Source: Augochlora pura (lineage: Eukaryota; Arthropoda; Insecta; Hymenoptera; Halictidae). Taken from it: a DNA stretch of 64,000 nucleotides. The stretch lies in assembly GCF_028453695.1 (NCBI RefSeq), contig NC_135781.1:20459640-20523639 (forward strand). Reading direction: 5' to 3'. Numbering within the stretch: position 1 is the stretch's first letter; every line of letters starts with the position of its first letter. Of this stretch, positions 12,701-24,183 are shown one piece after another. The notes under the pieces are model-generated. The model ran no database searches, was not told the DNA's origin, and saw only the letters and a program-made list of their open reading frames with translations. Made by a program: the position numbers and the translations under genes.

Positions 12701-13683
12701 TGAAAAGGTTTGAACAAACGTTGCGGTAGCTATTAAAGCTTCTAATTCCCTGTAGACGTGTTTAGTTAATCTTTTGAGCTGCGAATTACGAGTAAAATCG
12801 CTGTAAAGAAATAACAAGTGTTTTTTTTTTCTTTATTGAAGAGTATATTTATCATCAGAGAGCGTAGGTAGAATGTGATCGACTTATTTGATGCTATGAT
12901 TCGTTAAATATAGATTATACTCGTTAAACATATTCTGCTCGCAGTGGAAACTTTATAGCGACGCACCGTTTGCGTCAATACGATGTCATTGTTTTTCTTA
13001 TGTGAAATATTGCATATTTTGCACCGTAATTTTTCACTTTGCAAGATGCAGAAAATTTAGTGATAATTACTCATCTAAAATTTAATCTATTACTCTTCTA
13101 AAATTTAATGATAATTACTCTATTTTCTACTTCATTCATTACTTTTGGTCTAGTCAACTTTGACTGTGAGTCACTGTACGTTACGAAATAATAATGCCCA
13201 ATGAAGTATAGAAATGTTTTACAATTATCATTATTCGTATTTTCGTTCAGACAATTCAATGTAGAACAACTCTATGCCAGGAATTATCACAAAATAAAAT
13301 TAAACTGTTTCTATTTGTATTTAATGGATTTATATTATATAAATGTGGACACTATTTCATTTGTAAAAGAGCATATTGATAAAGTAAAGTTAAATTTGAA
13401 TAAAAATTGGAAAATATCCTTTTCAAGTTACAATGAATTCGATAACGAAATTCTCAATACACTCAAAATCATTGTGATCTTATTTTCTAATAATTGGTCA
13501 CACCTATAATGACCAAATTTTCGATAGAAAAAAGAATAAAAAATATTGTAACATCATATTAATTGCGTTATTTTATAAGAAAACAAATTTATATGGTTTT
13601 TAAACATTTCAATGTCGTCCTTCGAATTCGAGTTTAACACAGAAAATGTCTACGAGCGCGAATCGCCATTTCCGCCATAGCAA
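12701..13683. other. AT-rich block with short tandem repeat and one ORF
   Basis: AT-rich. A 19-bp unit TACTCWTCTAAAATTTAAT occurs twice at 13068-13086 and 13091-13109 (period 23). The candidate open frame at 13201-13509 is listed separately. Nothing else is supported. Confidence 0.5.
13201..13509 (+). CDS. Candidate small ORF, unknown product
   Basis: A true ATG opens a 102-codon frame in DNA of well under 40% GC, where a run this long without a stop is uncommon. The translation has hydrophobic and aromatic patches (FVFSF near residue 14, YLYLMDLYYIN near residue 38) followed by a lysine/asparagine-rich part. A stop is followed about 25 bases later by AATAAA (13535-13540), which could serve as a polyadenylation signal. 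There is no recognisable domain, no signal peptide I would defend and no visible splice context. It may be a lineage-specific small gene, a relic, or chance; I favour chance or relic. Confidence 0.2.
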   Translation: MKYRNVLQLSLFVFSFRQFNVEQLYARNYHKIKLNCFYLYLMDLYYINVDTISFVKEHIDKVKLNLNKNWKISFSSYNEFDNEILNTLKIIVILFSNNWSHL

Positions 13684-13934
13684 TTAACCCCTTAAACTAC
13701 GATTCCTTTTACGCTGCCTTGATTAGCACTTATTTCTCCTTAATATCTTTAATGATAGGACCAGACAATTTTTATTTCTTTTATTGTCTTTATGTACTTT
13801 TGTTTCTAGACTTTGATAGGAGAAAAATTGATCTTTATTTCGATGTAGAAGAAATTAAGAATGTACACATTTAGTAGATCTTGCATGAGATCTGTATAAC
13901 GAGTCTGACTCGTTATTATAGTGCAAGAGGTTAA
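13684..13934. mobile_element. piggyBac-type MITE, 251 bp, TTAA on both sides
   Basis: It starts TTAACCCCTTAAACTACG and ends, read in reverse complement, TTAACCTCTTGCACTATAAT. TTAA at each boundary is the known target duplication of piggyBac-superfamily elements. Near the right end lies the palindrome ACGAGTCTGACTCGT (13903-13917). No coding capacity, so it would depend on a transposase elsewhere. The right end is similar to that of the element at 24184-24411. Confidence 0.75.
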
Positions 13935-15097
13935 ATGAACAATTTCTTTGTGTTGATCGGCCACGAAAGTATTTTTCACGTGGAATACATGAATTAGGAC
14001 ACTTTGCCCGTCAAACAGGTTCAGCGTACCTTATTCACAGGGACTAGTGAACAATGAGTAATGGTAATACGGCGTAATATTCGAGCGTTGTGCGAACAAC
14101 ACGCCCGTGGATGAGTCGATCGCTTTATTACCTCTTCCCGAGCCTGTTTAAAGCTACTCGGTTTTTTTCGGCCCCGGACGGACCGTGAAATAGTGAATGG
14201 AGAACGAGTGTTCACGCAGGTTAAGGTGAATGCGAGCTTGCCTCGACAATGGGCCACCTACTCCCTCCCCCGTTACCCTCCTCGGATACCCCCGAAATCT
14301 CGTTTCGGGCAGCTGCGCTAATGCCGTGGAACCGAGTGTAACGCTGCTCGCGATTGTCGTAGCCCCGTGAACTGTGAAGCGTTAGAAACTTGCCGGGGAC
14401 GAATCCGAGATCGCCGCCGGATGCGCGAGTGTTGACGTTCCCGGGTGTAAGCAATGCTATTCAGAGTCGACCGAGCGAGTCCTGTTTCACCTACGACGAG
14501 TTTTCGAATTCGAGACTCCGTCCGCGAGAATTACTGACCGGTGGCCGAAGTCCACGGGAGGGATATAATGGCCTCGGACGAGCGACCAACGGGCATCGAT
14601 CACGAGGTCATCGTTTCGCGCGCGAATCGCCGAGATTAGAAGCTGAGCGATCGGAAAAGTATCGCGGCGGTGGGCTCGTTGCAACAAGCAGCGATTTGTC
14701 CTCAGATCAACCGTAAAACGTGCCAAGGAATCGTGCATTATTGGTATTCCTGGGCGCGTTTTGTAATCATTCGCGTGGATCATGTTTTACGTACGCTTTA
14801 CGTAACGCCGAACATGACGGTATTTACATTACACAATTGTCTGCGAGGCGTCCTGGAAACTTGCTGCTTTCTAACGCCCCCAGTCGCTGTACTGTACCAT
14901 TTTGTGTTCGACGTGTAGTTCGATGTTAATCGATTCGTAGAATGCTCTCGTAGAATCGAAAACAATTGGCAGCTGGAACTAAGAAGATGAATTTTAAACA
15001 TCTCCTACTTATCTATTGAAATTTTTGTTTACGAATAAGTTTAAGCATTTTTATCTTTTTACAACGAACTACGTCATCTTAGCTCGATCGTAAAGAA
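13935..15097. other. CpG-rich block (14.0-14.96 kb) and short AT spacer
   Basis: Overlapping frames of 70-110 codons occur on both strands with no domain. The pause-button-like TCGGACG at 14575 is a single short match and is not enough to call a promoter. No gene is supported. Confidence 0.4.
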
Positions 15098-15523
15098 CTA
15101 ACAGTCTAGATTAATTTCGAACGGATTAGAAAACTGTGCAAAATTAGCGACGATTGTATCGACTGAATATTCTGATGCATAGAAATTTCTGTACATCACT
15201 GCGAATAACTGATCAAGCGTCAGAATGATGTATGGAACAGTATTTTTGTAATCATCAAATATTATCGCTCTTCTGGCTCGTAGCCCAGAAAAACAATTTT
15301 CGAGCATTCTCTTTACTATAACCTCCGCTAGAGCAGATAATTGGTACATATTCTCCAAATATACGCTAATAAAACATGGAACTTTATGACTCTTATATGA
15401 CCGACTGGGTACTCGGATACCCACTTCGATTTTTACTATTAATTTCCTCATGTTTTTGTTTGAATTATTTGAAGACAGTTCTTCCCGTAATCGGCGTAAA
15501 AATAGACGGTGACTATCTGTTTT
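15098..15523 (-). CDS. Candidate ORF or pseudogene fragment, unknown product
   Basis: On the minus strand a frame is open from 15523 to the TAG before 15098, about 142 codons, with the first ATG at 15451 (117 codons). The translation is balanced in composition (for example FISVYLENMYQLSALAEVIV in the middle and LDQLFAVMYRNFYASEYS near the end) and does not look like translated simple repeats. Immediately upstream another minus-strand frame is open from 15649 to about 15450, overlapping in a different phase, and it is preceded by an acceptor-like TTTTCCTGTCCGGTAG. That arrangement could be a frameshifted relic of a coding exon. I recognise no family. In DNA of about 40% GC a run this long is unusual but not impossible by chance. 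Confidence 0.22.
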   Translation of the reverse strand, partial: KTDSHRLFLRRLREELSSNNSNKNMRKLIVKIEVGIRVPSRSYKSHKVPCFISVYLENMYQLSALAEVIVKRMLENCFSGLRARRAIIFDDYKNTVPYIILTLDQLFAVMYRNFYASEYSVDTIVANFAQFSNPFEINLDC

Positions 15524-15652
15524 CTATCACGTGGATCACTATTATTTGAAGTATATTCATATGGAGACGTAGACAATCGAAAAATCAAATCTGTAAGTTG
15601 TATCTCAGGTATGTTTGGCTTGAATTGTTTAAAACAGTGTTTTGTCCTCTAC

Positions 15653-17400
15653 CGGACAGGAAAATCATCAATTTAAAAAATTGATAATAAATGATAAAAC
15701 AAAATTGCTGTATAGTTAAGATGTAGAAATAAAGAATCGTCAAAACTTTGGTTGCCTACATAAGAGCGAAATGCTAATCGCAACAGTATTTTAAAACTCG
15801 CAGAACATTCTTGCTTATCTCGTTCGAATTCCAAAGTAATATATTTCGGGACTGGAAACTCGGTATATTCTTGAAACGTCGAATAAGCGGACAAGGTTTC
15901 GCTATGATGGTAATCGATCCGAATCCTCGTGTAGCCGTCGTCGTCCAGCAGCTGTCAGCTTCTAGCATCACGGTTCACACCGACGAGCAGCACTCGAATG
16001 AATTCGTCGAGCGACAGTAATTGAAGCGTTATCGGCGGACCGAAACGCTGTCGCAAATTCGGCGACATTCCCGGGGCCGTGCATACCGGCGCCGGATTAA
16101 AGCGTCATCACCGGCCCGTGTCAGGGTACAACTGTGATCCTGTAAACGACCCTTTCGAGAATAAACTCCCTTCCAGTATTTATGGACTTTTGGGATTAGC
16201 GGGAGAGCAAGTTCGAGAGAACGGACCCAGGGCGACCTGCAGATCGTCGAGGACGTCTCTTTTGTGAGACCGCTGTCTCGGAACTATTCGAGAGGACGCG
16301 TGCGGCGGTTGTGTGCGGGAGGAAGGGTTGACGGGGTAAGCGATCATACATCCTCGTGGAAGATCGCGATCTCGGTTGTTTATGCAATATCCCGAGGCAG
16401 GGGTGCTCTTTTGTCCAGGGGCGGGTTTCACCGCTCGCTGGCGACACGGACGAAGAAATTTCGGAGACAAGACGTATTTCACGAAACGGCCTTGCGCGCA
16501 CATTTCGCGATCCCTCTTCTTTTCGAGACTGTCTGCATAAAGTATAAAACCATTTTCGGTTTTGTCTGAACCTCTTCCTTTCTCTTCATTCTCTTAACCA
16601 TCACAGTTGGAGACTGTGTGAACACTGTTTAAAACATAACTTTCTTCAAATGGAACGAAGCGACTTGAACTTTTTTAGATGGCAGAAGGACTAGTCTACT
16701 CTAGCAACTACTGACATACATTTTTTTAATTTTTCTATTACTTGGAATGTCAAAAATATCTTTTAGCTTCTTTATCCAAGTCTGTAAAGAACATTTGAGA
16801 AATGCGTTTTGTAGTTCTCGGAAACATGCCTGAAATATAAAAGAGTCCAAATATCATCGTTCACGACCAACTTGATCTTTCTAGTTTTAGTTTTATCAAA
16901 TCAATTAATTTATGTTCGTCGGAATTTTGGGGAGTGATTCCCGGTATTTCAGTGTTAAGCAAATTATTTTAATCATGAGTAAATGCATCAAATTAGAAAA
17001 AAATTATCTTTGACCTATAAAACATTTTGTAGTGTCCAAGATGAAAAGTGAGTTCACTTGAAGAGTGTTAAAAATGTACATTTCAGAATACAAGCAAGAT
17101 AAAATTATAGATCTTGTGGTACCAGTCAAGAGAAAATAGATGAATTGTAACATATATTTATTAATGTTTTGCTGACAGTTGAATGTAATGACTCCTAAAA
17201 ATTTCAGTAAAATATAATTACAAAAGTATTGATCACATTTTCAGGATAAGCAAGTGAAGAAATTCAATATCATTAAAATCACCGGTCGTATAGGAAAGTT
17301 TTAATGAAAATGTCTCGTCTCATAACTGCTTCAACCTATTGATATATCTACAAACGATATCCTACTTCTTATTATACGTATCATTTTCTAATGACTTATT
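15653..17400. other. AT spacer, CpG-rich block, AT spacer
   Basis: 15.9-16.57 kb is CpG-rich with overlapping frames on both strands and no domain. 16.57-17.4 kb is AT-rich. At 16930-16958 a sequence reading TTAACACTGAAATACCGGGA on the minus strand resembles one end of a TTAA-type MITE; its partner end is not clear. Confidence 0.4.
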
Positions 17401-18230
17401 TCGGAAGGTCAGCATGGTTTGCGTCATGCAGCAATTAAGCGATGCTTCGAGCAATTCGAAAGGTCGCAGGTCCGGCAAGTCGGGTAGGACGGAACGCTTG
17501 AATTATTCCCTTGTTTCGTCTGTCAGTTGCATCGCGGGAAACAATGCCCTGTAAATTAAAATGGAATTGGATTAAACGGCTTGCCCCGGTCAGACATCCG
17601 TCGGATGTTCTGACAAAGAAACGAGTAAATCTTCCAGCGTCGGCGGTCTCCTACGACAACATTATTCCGCGAGTCGCAATCAGCGGAGCCAACCTATGGA
17701 TCGCATATTTATGATGTCCCTGCATCTTGCGGTGACACATATTTCGGGTATTCGCCGTCGGTAGACGAGAAAGGGTGTCGATAGCTCGCGGCTGCCGGCG
17801 CTTTCACGTTCGATCGAGGAATTATGCAACCGCTCTGTTGCGTACATCTCTCCGCGAGTCCAATTAAAAAGATAACGCGAGCCCGAAGCCCTTGATCCTG
17901 AAAAAAACCGCGGACTTTGAATCGAGGGCACGAGGACGACAGCCTCCTTTCATCCGGGGCCAATTGAAATTCAAAAGAAACCGGCCGACCCACGCGACAC
18001 GTCAAACATCATCGTCTCCACCAGTCATTAGAACACCCTCGGATCTTACCACCTAACGGTTCACCTTTCTCGCGCTTGTACACGCGCACACATGCTCGGT
18101 CAGGCTCACCTCGACACGTAGAAATGCCGCCGAGCGAGAAGGCAGAACCAGAAGATACCAAGAGAGCGCATCTCCTCTGGTCGCCGAGTGCCACCACCTT
18201 GAGAGTTCAGAGGCGAGGGCAACCGGAGAG

Positions 18231-18306
18231 AGGAAGAGAAAGAGAGAAAGGGAAGGTGAGGGAGAGAGAGAGAGAACGAGAGAGAGTGAGAGGAGGAGCG
18301 AGACGG
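18231..18306 (+). repeat. GA-rich low-complexity tract
   Basis: Interrupted GAGAG repeats run for about 75 bases, read on the minus strand as CTCTC. Such tracts near promoters are bound by GAGA-factor-type proteins in insects. This one lies about 0.6 kb upstream of the initiator-like motifs. Confidence 0.75.
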
Positions 18307-18899
18307 TGATCGAGCGAGGGAGAAAGGGTAGGAGAGGGAAGGGATGTCGAACGGGTAGAGTCGGGTACAAGGGAAGGGAGGTAGTGCGTCCTGCCGGGTT
18401 CGCGAGCGAGAAGGAACCCGGAGGGGCGAGCGGTGGCTAGAAGCGAGCCGGTTGCCGTGGATGGTGAGGAGAGGCAATGGGGTGGGTAACTAGCGCGAGA
18501 GGGGAATCACGGGCGATCGCGCGGTGGGGATGTATTCTGAGCGCCAGTGGTGGGGGCTGACGCTCTCTCTGCCCCTTGGTTCGGTTAGTTTCTCCGTCGA
18601 CGCCGCTGCAAGCGGATCGAGCGTCTCGTTGTTCTTCCTCGTCGATCTCCGCGCGGTGACCTGGTGCGCCTCCTCTGCATCGCTCCATCGGTGGCCAGGT
18701 GACTCTGCACCGTCGCGGCGGCACGGGTCCTGGATGATCAGCATGGAGACTCGCGGTTTCGAGCGCGTTTCGCGGTTCTCTACGGTGTGACGATCGAGAG
18801 CGATCGAACGGGATATACGCGTGCATCCAGTTGCGGAGGATAGATCTCGGCGTGGACCGAAACCCACCACCGTGAATAGATATTGCAAAGTGCGTGAAA

Positions 18900-19380
18900 C
18901 CCGAAGGGTAATCAGTTCCGACAGCGTGTGTACTGGGTTAGGTGAAGAGTTTGTGCGCCATCCCTGTTTCGCGGTTTCGGAGTAGTGTATCATCTCGTGG
19001 ATCTTAGCGCAGTGAGACTAGATCGCGGAAGTGAACGACGATCCTGTGGAGTATTCGAGGCAGAAACGGATCAGTGATCGAGGGATTTTTCGGAGCCGCG
19101 ATCGCGGGCGTCGAGCCTCAGTTTCGCGGCACTCGCCACAGCTCGAACGGTCGCAAAGCCAGCCGTCGGACGCCGGGGAGGATCGAGCGATCGGCTCCGA
19201 CCCCGCGCGCCAACTGCGATCGATCCGAGGGATCTAGCATCGTTCCGCCGCCTCAACTCGCTCCAAGCGGATACCAACGGAACCCGGAGTGTGCTTTTCA
19301 TGTGTCAGTGACGGTTCTGTGTGTTTGGCTGAAATTACGTGCGATGTACATCGACCTAGCCGTCTTCGTTTCCCATCTTG
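18900..19380 (+). promoter_or_regulatory. Candidate promoter / first non-coding exon
   Basis: ATCAGTTCC (18911), CTCAGTTTC (19115) and GTCAGTGAC (19304) each match the arthropod initiator core TCAGT. The region ends in CATCTTGTAAGTACACC, a good splice donor at 19379-19384. There is no TATA box at the expected distance. If transcribed, the exon would read to the right. Evidence is motif-level only; CAGE or full-length RNA would confirm or refute. Confidence 0.22.
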
Positions 19381-19952
19381 TAAGTACACCTGACGCGGCC
19401 AAATCGGTCCGTCGAAGATTCCGCAAGTTCCCGAACTTCGGGGGATTCGTTCCGAAGTGCGCCCCTCGGCTCGAGTGTGCTCCGAAAGGGAACGAGGTGA
19501 ACGCGAGGAGGCAGCGTGTGCCGTTGCATCGTGTGCGAGCGAGCAAAGGTCACGAGAAGCGACGGCCTGCCGGTGACTTTGACGCGTCTCCCGCGGGAAG
19601 GGCTCGCATTAGGTCTCGTTTTACAAGCGAACGCTCAAAGCCTGCACGCCGGAGCTTAGCCCGCGACTACAACCGCGTTGTGTGTGTGTGTACACGTGAC
19701 CCCGAGAATCTATGCACCTACAGCTGGGTCCTCGTGCACGTACTTCGGAGCACGCTCGGCCAGGCTTGACCCCGAAAGGATGTGACGAGCGCGCTCGACG
19801 AGCCTCGAGCCGTCCCGCGAACCAAGGCGAATCTCTTTAGTTTTGATCCGCGGAGTGCTTTCTCAAAGACGCGGAAACCGTTTTGTTTCAAAGTGTCTCT
19901 CGATTCTGCCAGTGAACAGAACTTCGTTCCTTTGATTTCGCACCGCGGCCTG

Positions 19953-19972
19953 AGCGCGCGCGCGCGCGCGCG
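19953..19972. repeat. (CG)n alternating tract
   Basis: Twenty bases of strictly alternating G and C. Alternating CG of this length is prone to left-handed Z-DNA under negative supercoiling. Confidence 0.85.
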
Positions 19973-22408
19973 GATTCCTCGGTCCGCGAGGAAACTCGAG
20001 AAATTTCGTGGGCCGCGCGCGCCACCGAGGAAACGCGCCGCTGCCAACTCCTCGGGGAGAATAAGTTGCGACCGTAAGAAAGTTCCGATGGAAGTTCCTT
20101 GAAATTTAGGTGACGCCGGTGATCGAAGGCCTCTCGAGGGGAGCGCCGTGTGATTCATTTGTATCAACATTGGAGCATGCAACGATTAGCCAAGGCGTCG
20201 GCTCGCTCTTTGCTCGCCGGCGAGCCGCGACAAGCGGATATCAATCGTGGTTGTTTAACGAGCATCAACAGTGCCTCGGAACCGCTGTCGGAGACCAGTC
20301 GGATCCGTCGTGATCGCTGGAGCAGAGTCGCTGGCTGGTCTCGAGGCGGCCTTCGATGACATTTGCCCGTCGGAATTCTTCGATAACTCGCGCTCAACCG
20401 CTTTCGCAATCGGGGGAACCTTTTACTCGGGATTTAGATAGCCGATTAATCTTTTCTGGGAAAACGAGAATCACGCTCGGGGCCTCTCGGCTCGGCAACC
20501 GATCGAAAAGAATTACGTCACGACGCCAGAGACTATTCGAACGATCTTTTTTTGTGGATCCTCGGCGGATAGACGTCGGCGGGGCGGGAGTGAAACGTGG
20601 AAAATGGCGGCCGCGCGACGCTCCAAGAATTTTCACGTTTATTCGGTCAATTCAATCGACCGTGTCCGCGCTCGTTTACACGGCCGCTCGACGTCACGAC
20701 GAGCTAATTAGACTTACAAGTGGCTGTTTTTGCAGAAAGATTCGCGGCGTCTCGTGCCTTGGCTCTCTTCGTCGTGCCTGTCTCTTCCTCGGGGGGCTAC
20801 CGTGCCTCGGGTTTTCTGTCGGAATTGTGTTTCCGCGCGTGTTTTGTCGGACACTTGTACATTCGCGAACGTGACTGTGCATCTTAACCGTACCGCTCCG
20901 TTTAAAAGGCGCCGTGAATTACGCAACGACCGACGAAAATTCCTCAACGAGTCAGCGACTCCTTGATTTCCTACGCCGTCGACCGAAACGTGTCACCGGG
21001 CAGTGGCTTACCGCTTAATTCATACCCGATTCGTTGTCGATCCGAGTTTTTACACCTCCGCGCGCGGTCCTTATGAAACATGCAGAGGACATCCCGACGA
21101 AAAACTTGAGAAACGGGTGCAGGTGGCGAAGATATACGAGGAAACAGGAAATACCTGAATCGTTTCGGCCGATCGTATTTCTCGGGAAACGAGCGGCCAC
21201 CTCCGCTGCTGCCACCTTGCCTTACCGTTGGCATATTTAGTTTGCCGCTAGTCGAAGCGGTCTCTCTCACTTTAATATCGTCCGTCCATCGAGTCGTGAC
21301 ACATCGAGATCCCCGTGTGCTCCAATTCGCCGTAACCCGCGACCGGAAAGGCGCGCGCCGCACTCGCGATCGTTTCGAAAGAAGCTCCTCGGGAAAACTC
21401 GGGGCTGCTTCGTCGAGTTTCCAGCTTTGTTAGCCGCTTTCAGGTCAAATAATCCGCATCGAATTGGAGCGTGCGATCGCGCGAACCATCGGTGGAGTAT
21501 CATGGTTTCGAGTAACTTGGTACTTGTTGTCCGCTCGCTGTTCGCCGGATCGCGTTTTATCATCCGAAGGCTGCTTTTTACCCGGTGTTCATCGATTACT
21601 CATTTCGATACGAATAATCGACGTTTAATTGCATCGACTCTGTCGCCTCTCCTTCCGTTGACAGGCTTTCGTAGCGTTCGGAGCAATTATCTGCTTCCGT
21701 TCGTACGTTGCTACACATTTAATCGATCTTCCGACTTGTCTAAATTATCAGAACCGGGTTCCGTCGCTGTCATCCAGCTCCGATCGACAGTGCAATGACT
21801 AAACTACCGGCACCGGACCATCCCGGTCGGACGATTGCGGAAGAAGAATTTCTATACCGGCAACAGTCCTGACACAGTTCTTCAATTATCCGTTACTTAG
21901 TCCATGTTACTGAAATCGCGAATCAGCTTGTCTGCGCTAAACACTATAAGTCCGCGTTTTGCGAATGACAGGTTTCCGGGACTCGCCCCTGCGTTCGAAA
22001 CGCAAGGTAGCGTAGCAACGGCGACTATTTGTCATGCATTCGCTTCTTCGAGTTCCGCGACGCCGAACGAGTCTCGCAAACGCTCCACAAAATCGGTACG
22101 TATCGCGCCGACGCCACCGATAAACTTAGTAATGGTAGAAAAATTGCGGCGATTAGGACTGGAAACACATCCAGCAACCGGCATTTTCTCACAACACCTG
22201 CGAATTACGCGTAATTGCCGTTCCTTCGGCCCTCCGCGTCCCGTTCCATCTACCGTAGCTATCCGTTCCTGGGAACCCGAGCCAGTTCATTGTCTATAAG
22301 TGCGCGAGAGCGAGCCAGGCCGAGCGCTCGAACCCGTCGTGTCAAAAGACCGGTCGGGATAATCGTCATGTCGAATCGGAAATTAACGTTAAATCGCGGC
22401 CGCGACCA

Positions 22409-22450
22409 CTCTCTCTCTCTCTCTCTCGCATGCTCTCTTTCTCTCTTGTT
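22409..22450. repeat. (CT)n tract
   Basis: A pure (CT)n run up to about 22427 continues as an interrupted CT-rich stretch to 22450. Simple repeat. Confidence 0.85.
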
Positions 22451-23040
22451 CTCGAACGGTCCCGGTGCGACCCGAGTGGAATCCTCCTCGCAGCCTTGAA
22501 GAAAAACGGAACGGTGCTCGGCCAGATCTCTGCTTCGCGGATCATCCGTATCGAATGTCGAAACTGTTGAATTCCAGCGGGATTATAGGAGCCCATTGTT
22601 CGCGGATATCGGGATCGTCGGGATATTACGATTTTATTCTCGCGGACCGGACGGAAAATCGACTGGAACTGTCTCTGCGCGGCCGGCGCAACAACAGTTA
22701 GAACGGTTATTGCGTTCACGGGGTATCGAAAACTGCGATCGAACGTGTTCGGTTCGGACGGTGCGCGAGATCGGATCAAGGGCTGCCCCGATCGCACTGC
22801 CGCTACGATTTCCAACGATCGGACGTAAGGAATCGTAGCGAGAAACTGCCTTTAACCGGCTAGACTGCTTTGAAATCACCGAAAATTCGAATGCTTCCTG
22901 CGTTTAGATGATACTTCGTAGGTTCTGGTACGAGGCGTTGATAGTTTTCAGTAGAAACGTCATTTGGTTTCGGATTTAGTAAACCTAATGTAAGCTTTAA
23001 GTAAACTGACATCTTTCGAAACGATACTTGCTATTTGATA

Positions 23041-23321
23041 TTAACACTTTGCCATCCGCACGTCTTGTAAAAATTTCGTCGCTCAGCGCCGGCAGCACTG
23101 CTTCAGATTATTTCACTTGTCACCTTTATTGGAAAATTATAAATTGTCAAGTTTTACTAATCTCATCGTTGGTTTTTATGAGTTTCCAATCCTGTACACC
23201 TATTTTAATGAAATTTTTATAAAATTTCGAAGATATACATATGTAAATAAATGTAAAATTTGTTTGTCTTACATATTTTTGCGTTACATCACTGTGATGA
23301 CGTCGGGTGATATAGTGTTAA
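23041..23321. mobile_element. piggyBac-type MITE, 281 bp
   Basis: The left end is TTAACACTTTGCCATCCGCA. The right end in reverse complement is TTAACACTATATCACCCGAC. The ends agree at TTAACACT, CA, CCG and the following ACGTC. TTAA is present on both sides; the right TTAA is shared with the next element. No coding capacity. Confidence 0.7.
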
Positions 23322-23803
23322 CACTCTGACAGTGAGACTCGGATCCATTTAGATCCAAAGTATGTATATTATTCAACTATTTAGTTTCTGGAAATTAATT
23401 TAGACCTACAAATGTTTCATTTCGACATATAGAAAAACTAACGAGTCTAGGTATACGTAAAAAGAATATATTGAAGAAAGTTCATAAATAAAATTATGAA
23501 TTAACCCTTTGCATTCGAAGCCATTTTAACTATAAATCCAAGATAATTTTTCTAGCTTATAGTAGTTTCATTTCACGTGACAAATTTGGTATTTTATACA
23601 TATGAAATTGATTCTTGTGACTCATACCAACAGTTTTACAGTTAACAATTTTTTAAATCTAAACTTTGTTAGTATAAAAATTATTTTTAAATGTGATGGA
23701 ATAATTTTAGTGGTGCCTCAGAGTCACCACTCGTGTGCAAATGGTTAATCCTAAGTATGCTGAGATATACTTCATTGGAAAAAATCCCTAGTCCGAGTGT
23801 TAA
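23318..23803. mobile_element. piggyBac-type MITE split by a nested insertion
   Basis: The left end is TTAACACTCTGACAGTGAGA and the right end in reverse complement is TTAACACTCGGACTAGGGA. The element is 486 bp, but 248 bp of this (23501-23748) is a different MITE inserted inside, so the original was about 240 bp, close to the size of its neighbours. It shares its left TTAA with the element at 23041-23321. Confidence 0.6.
23501..23748. mobile_element. piggyBac-type MITE, CCCTTTGCACTCG family, nested
   Basis: Ends are TTAACCCTTTGCATTCGAAG and, in reverse complement, TTAACCATTTGCACACGAGT. Next to the right end lies GGTGCCTCAGAGTCACC. The element at 56592-56836 is the same family in the opposite orientation (GGTGTCTCTGAG next to its left end, AAAATGGCTGCGAGTGCAAAG at its right). 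It lies inside the element at 23318-23803. Confidence 0.8.
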
Positions 23804-24183
23804 AAAATGATTTTGTAAAGAGAAATTTTGTCGCGGAACCTTCAAAGAATTAACAATAATCGTTATATTTTATACGTACAAGTATAATGAACGACAAAAT
23901 TTTGATGTCTGGATTCAAATTACCCAAAATCTAATTACAAAGCGTACTTTCTTGACAGCTTATGCGAAAGAAGCAATGAGGTCAGCGCCCTGTAGCAATG
24001 TCTATGATGAATTCTATCAATCTCTTGATTCCTTGATCGCATGAGTAACTATTTTAAAGTAAACTAAATGGAATAAGAAATGACGCTTTGGCAGCTAGAA
24101 GAAAATATCATTCTTCTGGTTCAAAAAAGATCTTTCTACTCTTCTTCGTTTTTATTACCTAGTTAAATAATAAAAAGCAATAA

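Larger units (their letters stand above)
17401..22860. other. 5.4-kb CpG-rich island, possible promoter and 5' exon region
   Basis: This is the longest continuous GC- and CpG-rich block in the window. It carries a GA tract (18231-18306), a CT tract (22409-22450), a (TG)n tract (19680-19696) and a (CG)n tract (19953-19972). Frames up to 231 codons (19074-19769 +) are arginine-rich and lack domains. The 18.8-19.4 kb part has the look of an insect 5' untranslated exon: initiator-like TCAGT motifs at 18912, 19116 and 19305, few repeats, and a strong donor TTGTAAGTA at 19379. Size and composition would fit the upstream region of a developmental regulator, but no coding exon is seen inside the window. 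Confidence 0.35.

Noticed and set aside
15440..15650. Possible direct duplication of a TTTGAATT..ACAGT block (15450 and 15615)
   Set aside because: Similarity is only about 60-65% over 40 bases in AT-rich DNA.
16596..16958. TTAA-to-TTAA interval as a possible 363-bp MITE
   Set aside because: Only the right end resembles a MITE terminus; the left TTAACCATCACAG does not match it.
19074..19769. 231-codon open frame on the + strand
   Set aside because: Arginine-rich, non-ATG context for most of its length, crosses a likely splice donor, and no domain is visible; better explained by low stop frequency in GC-rich DNA.
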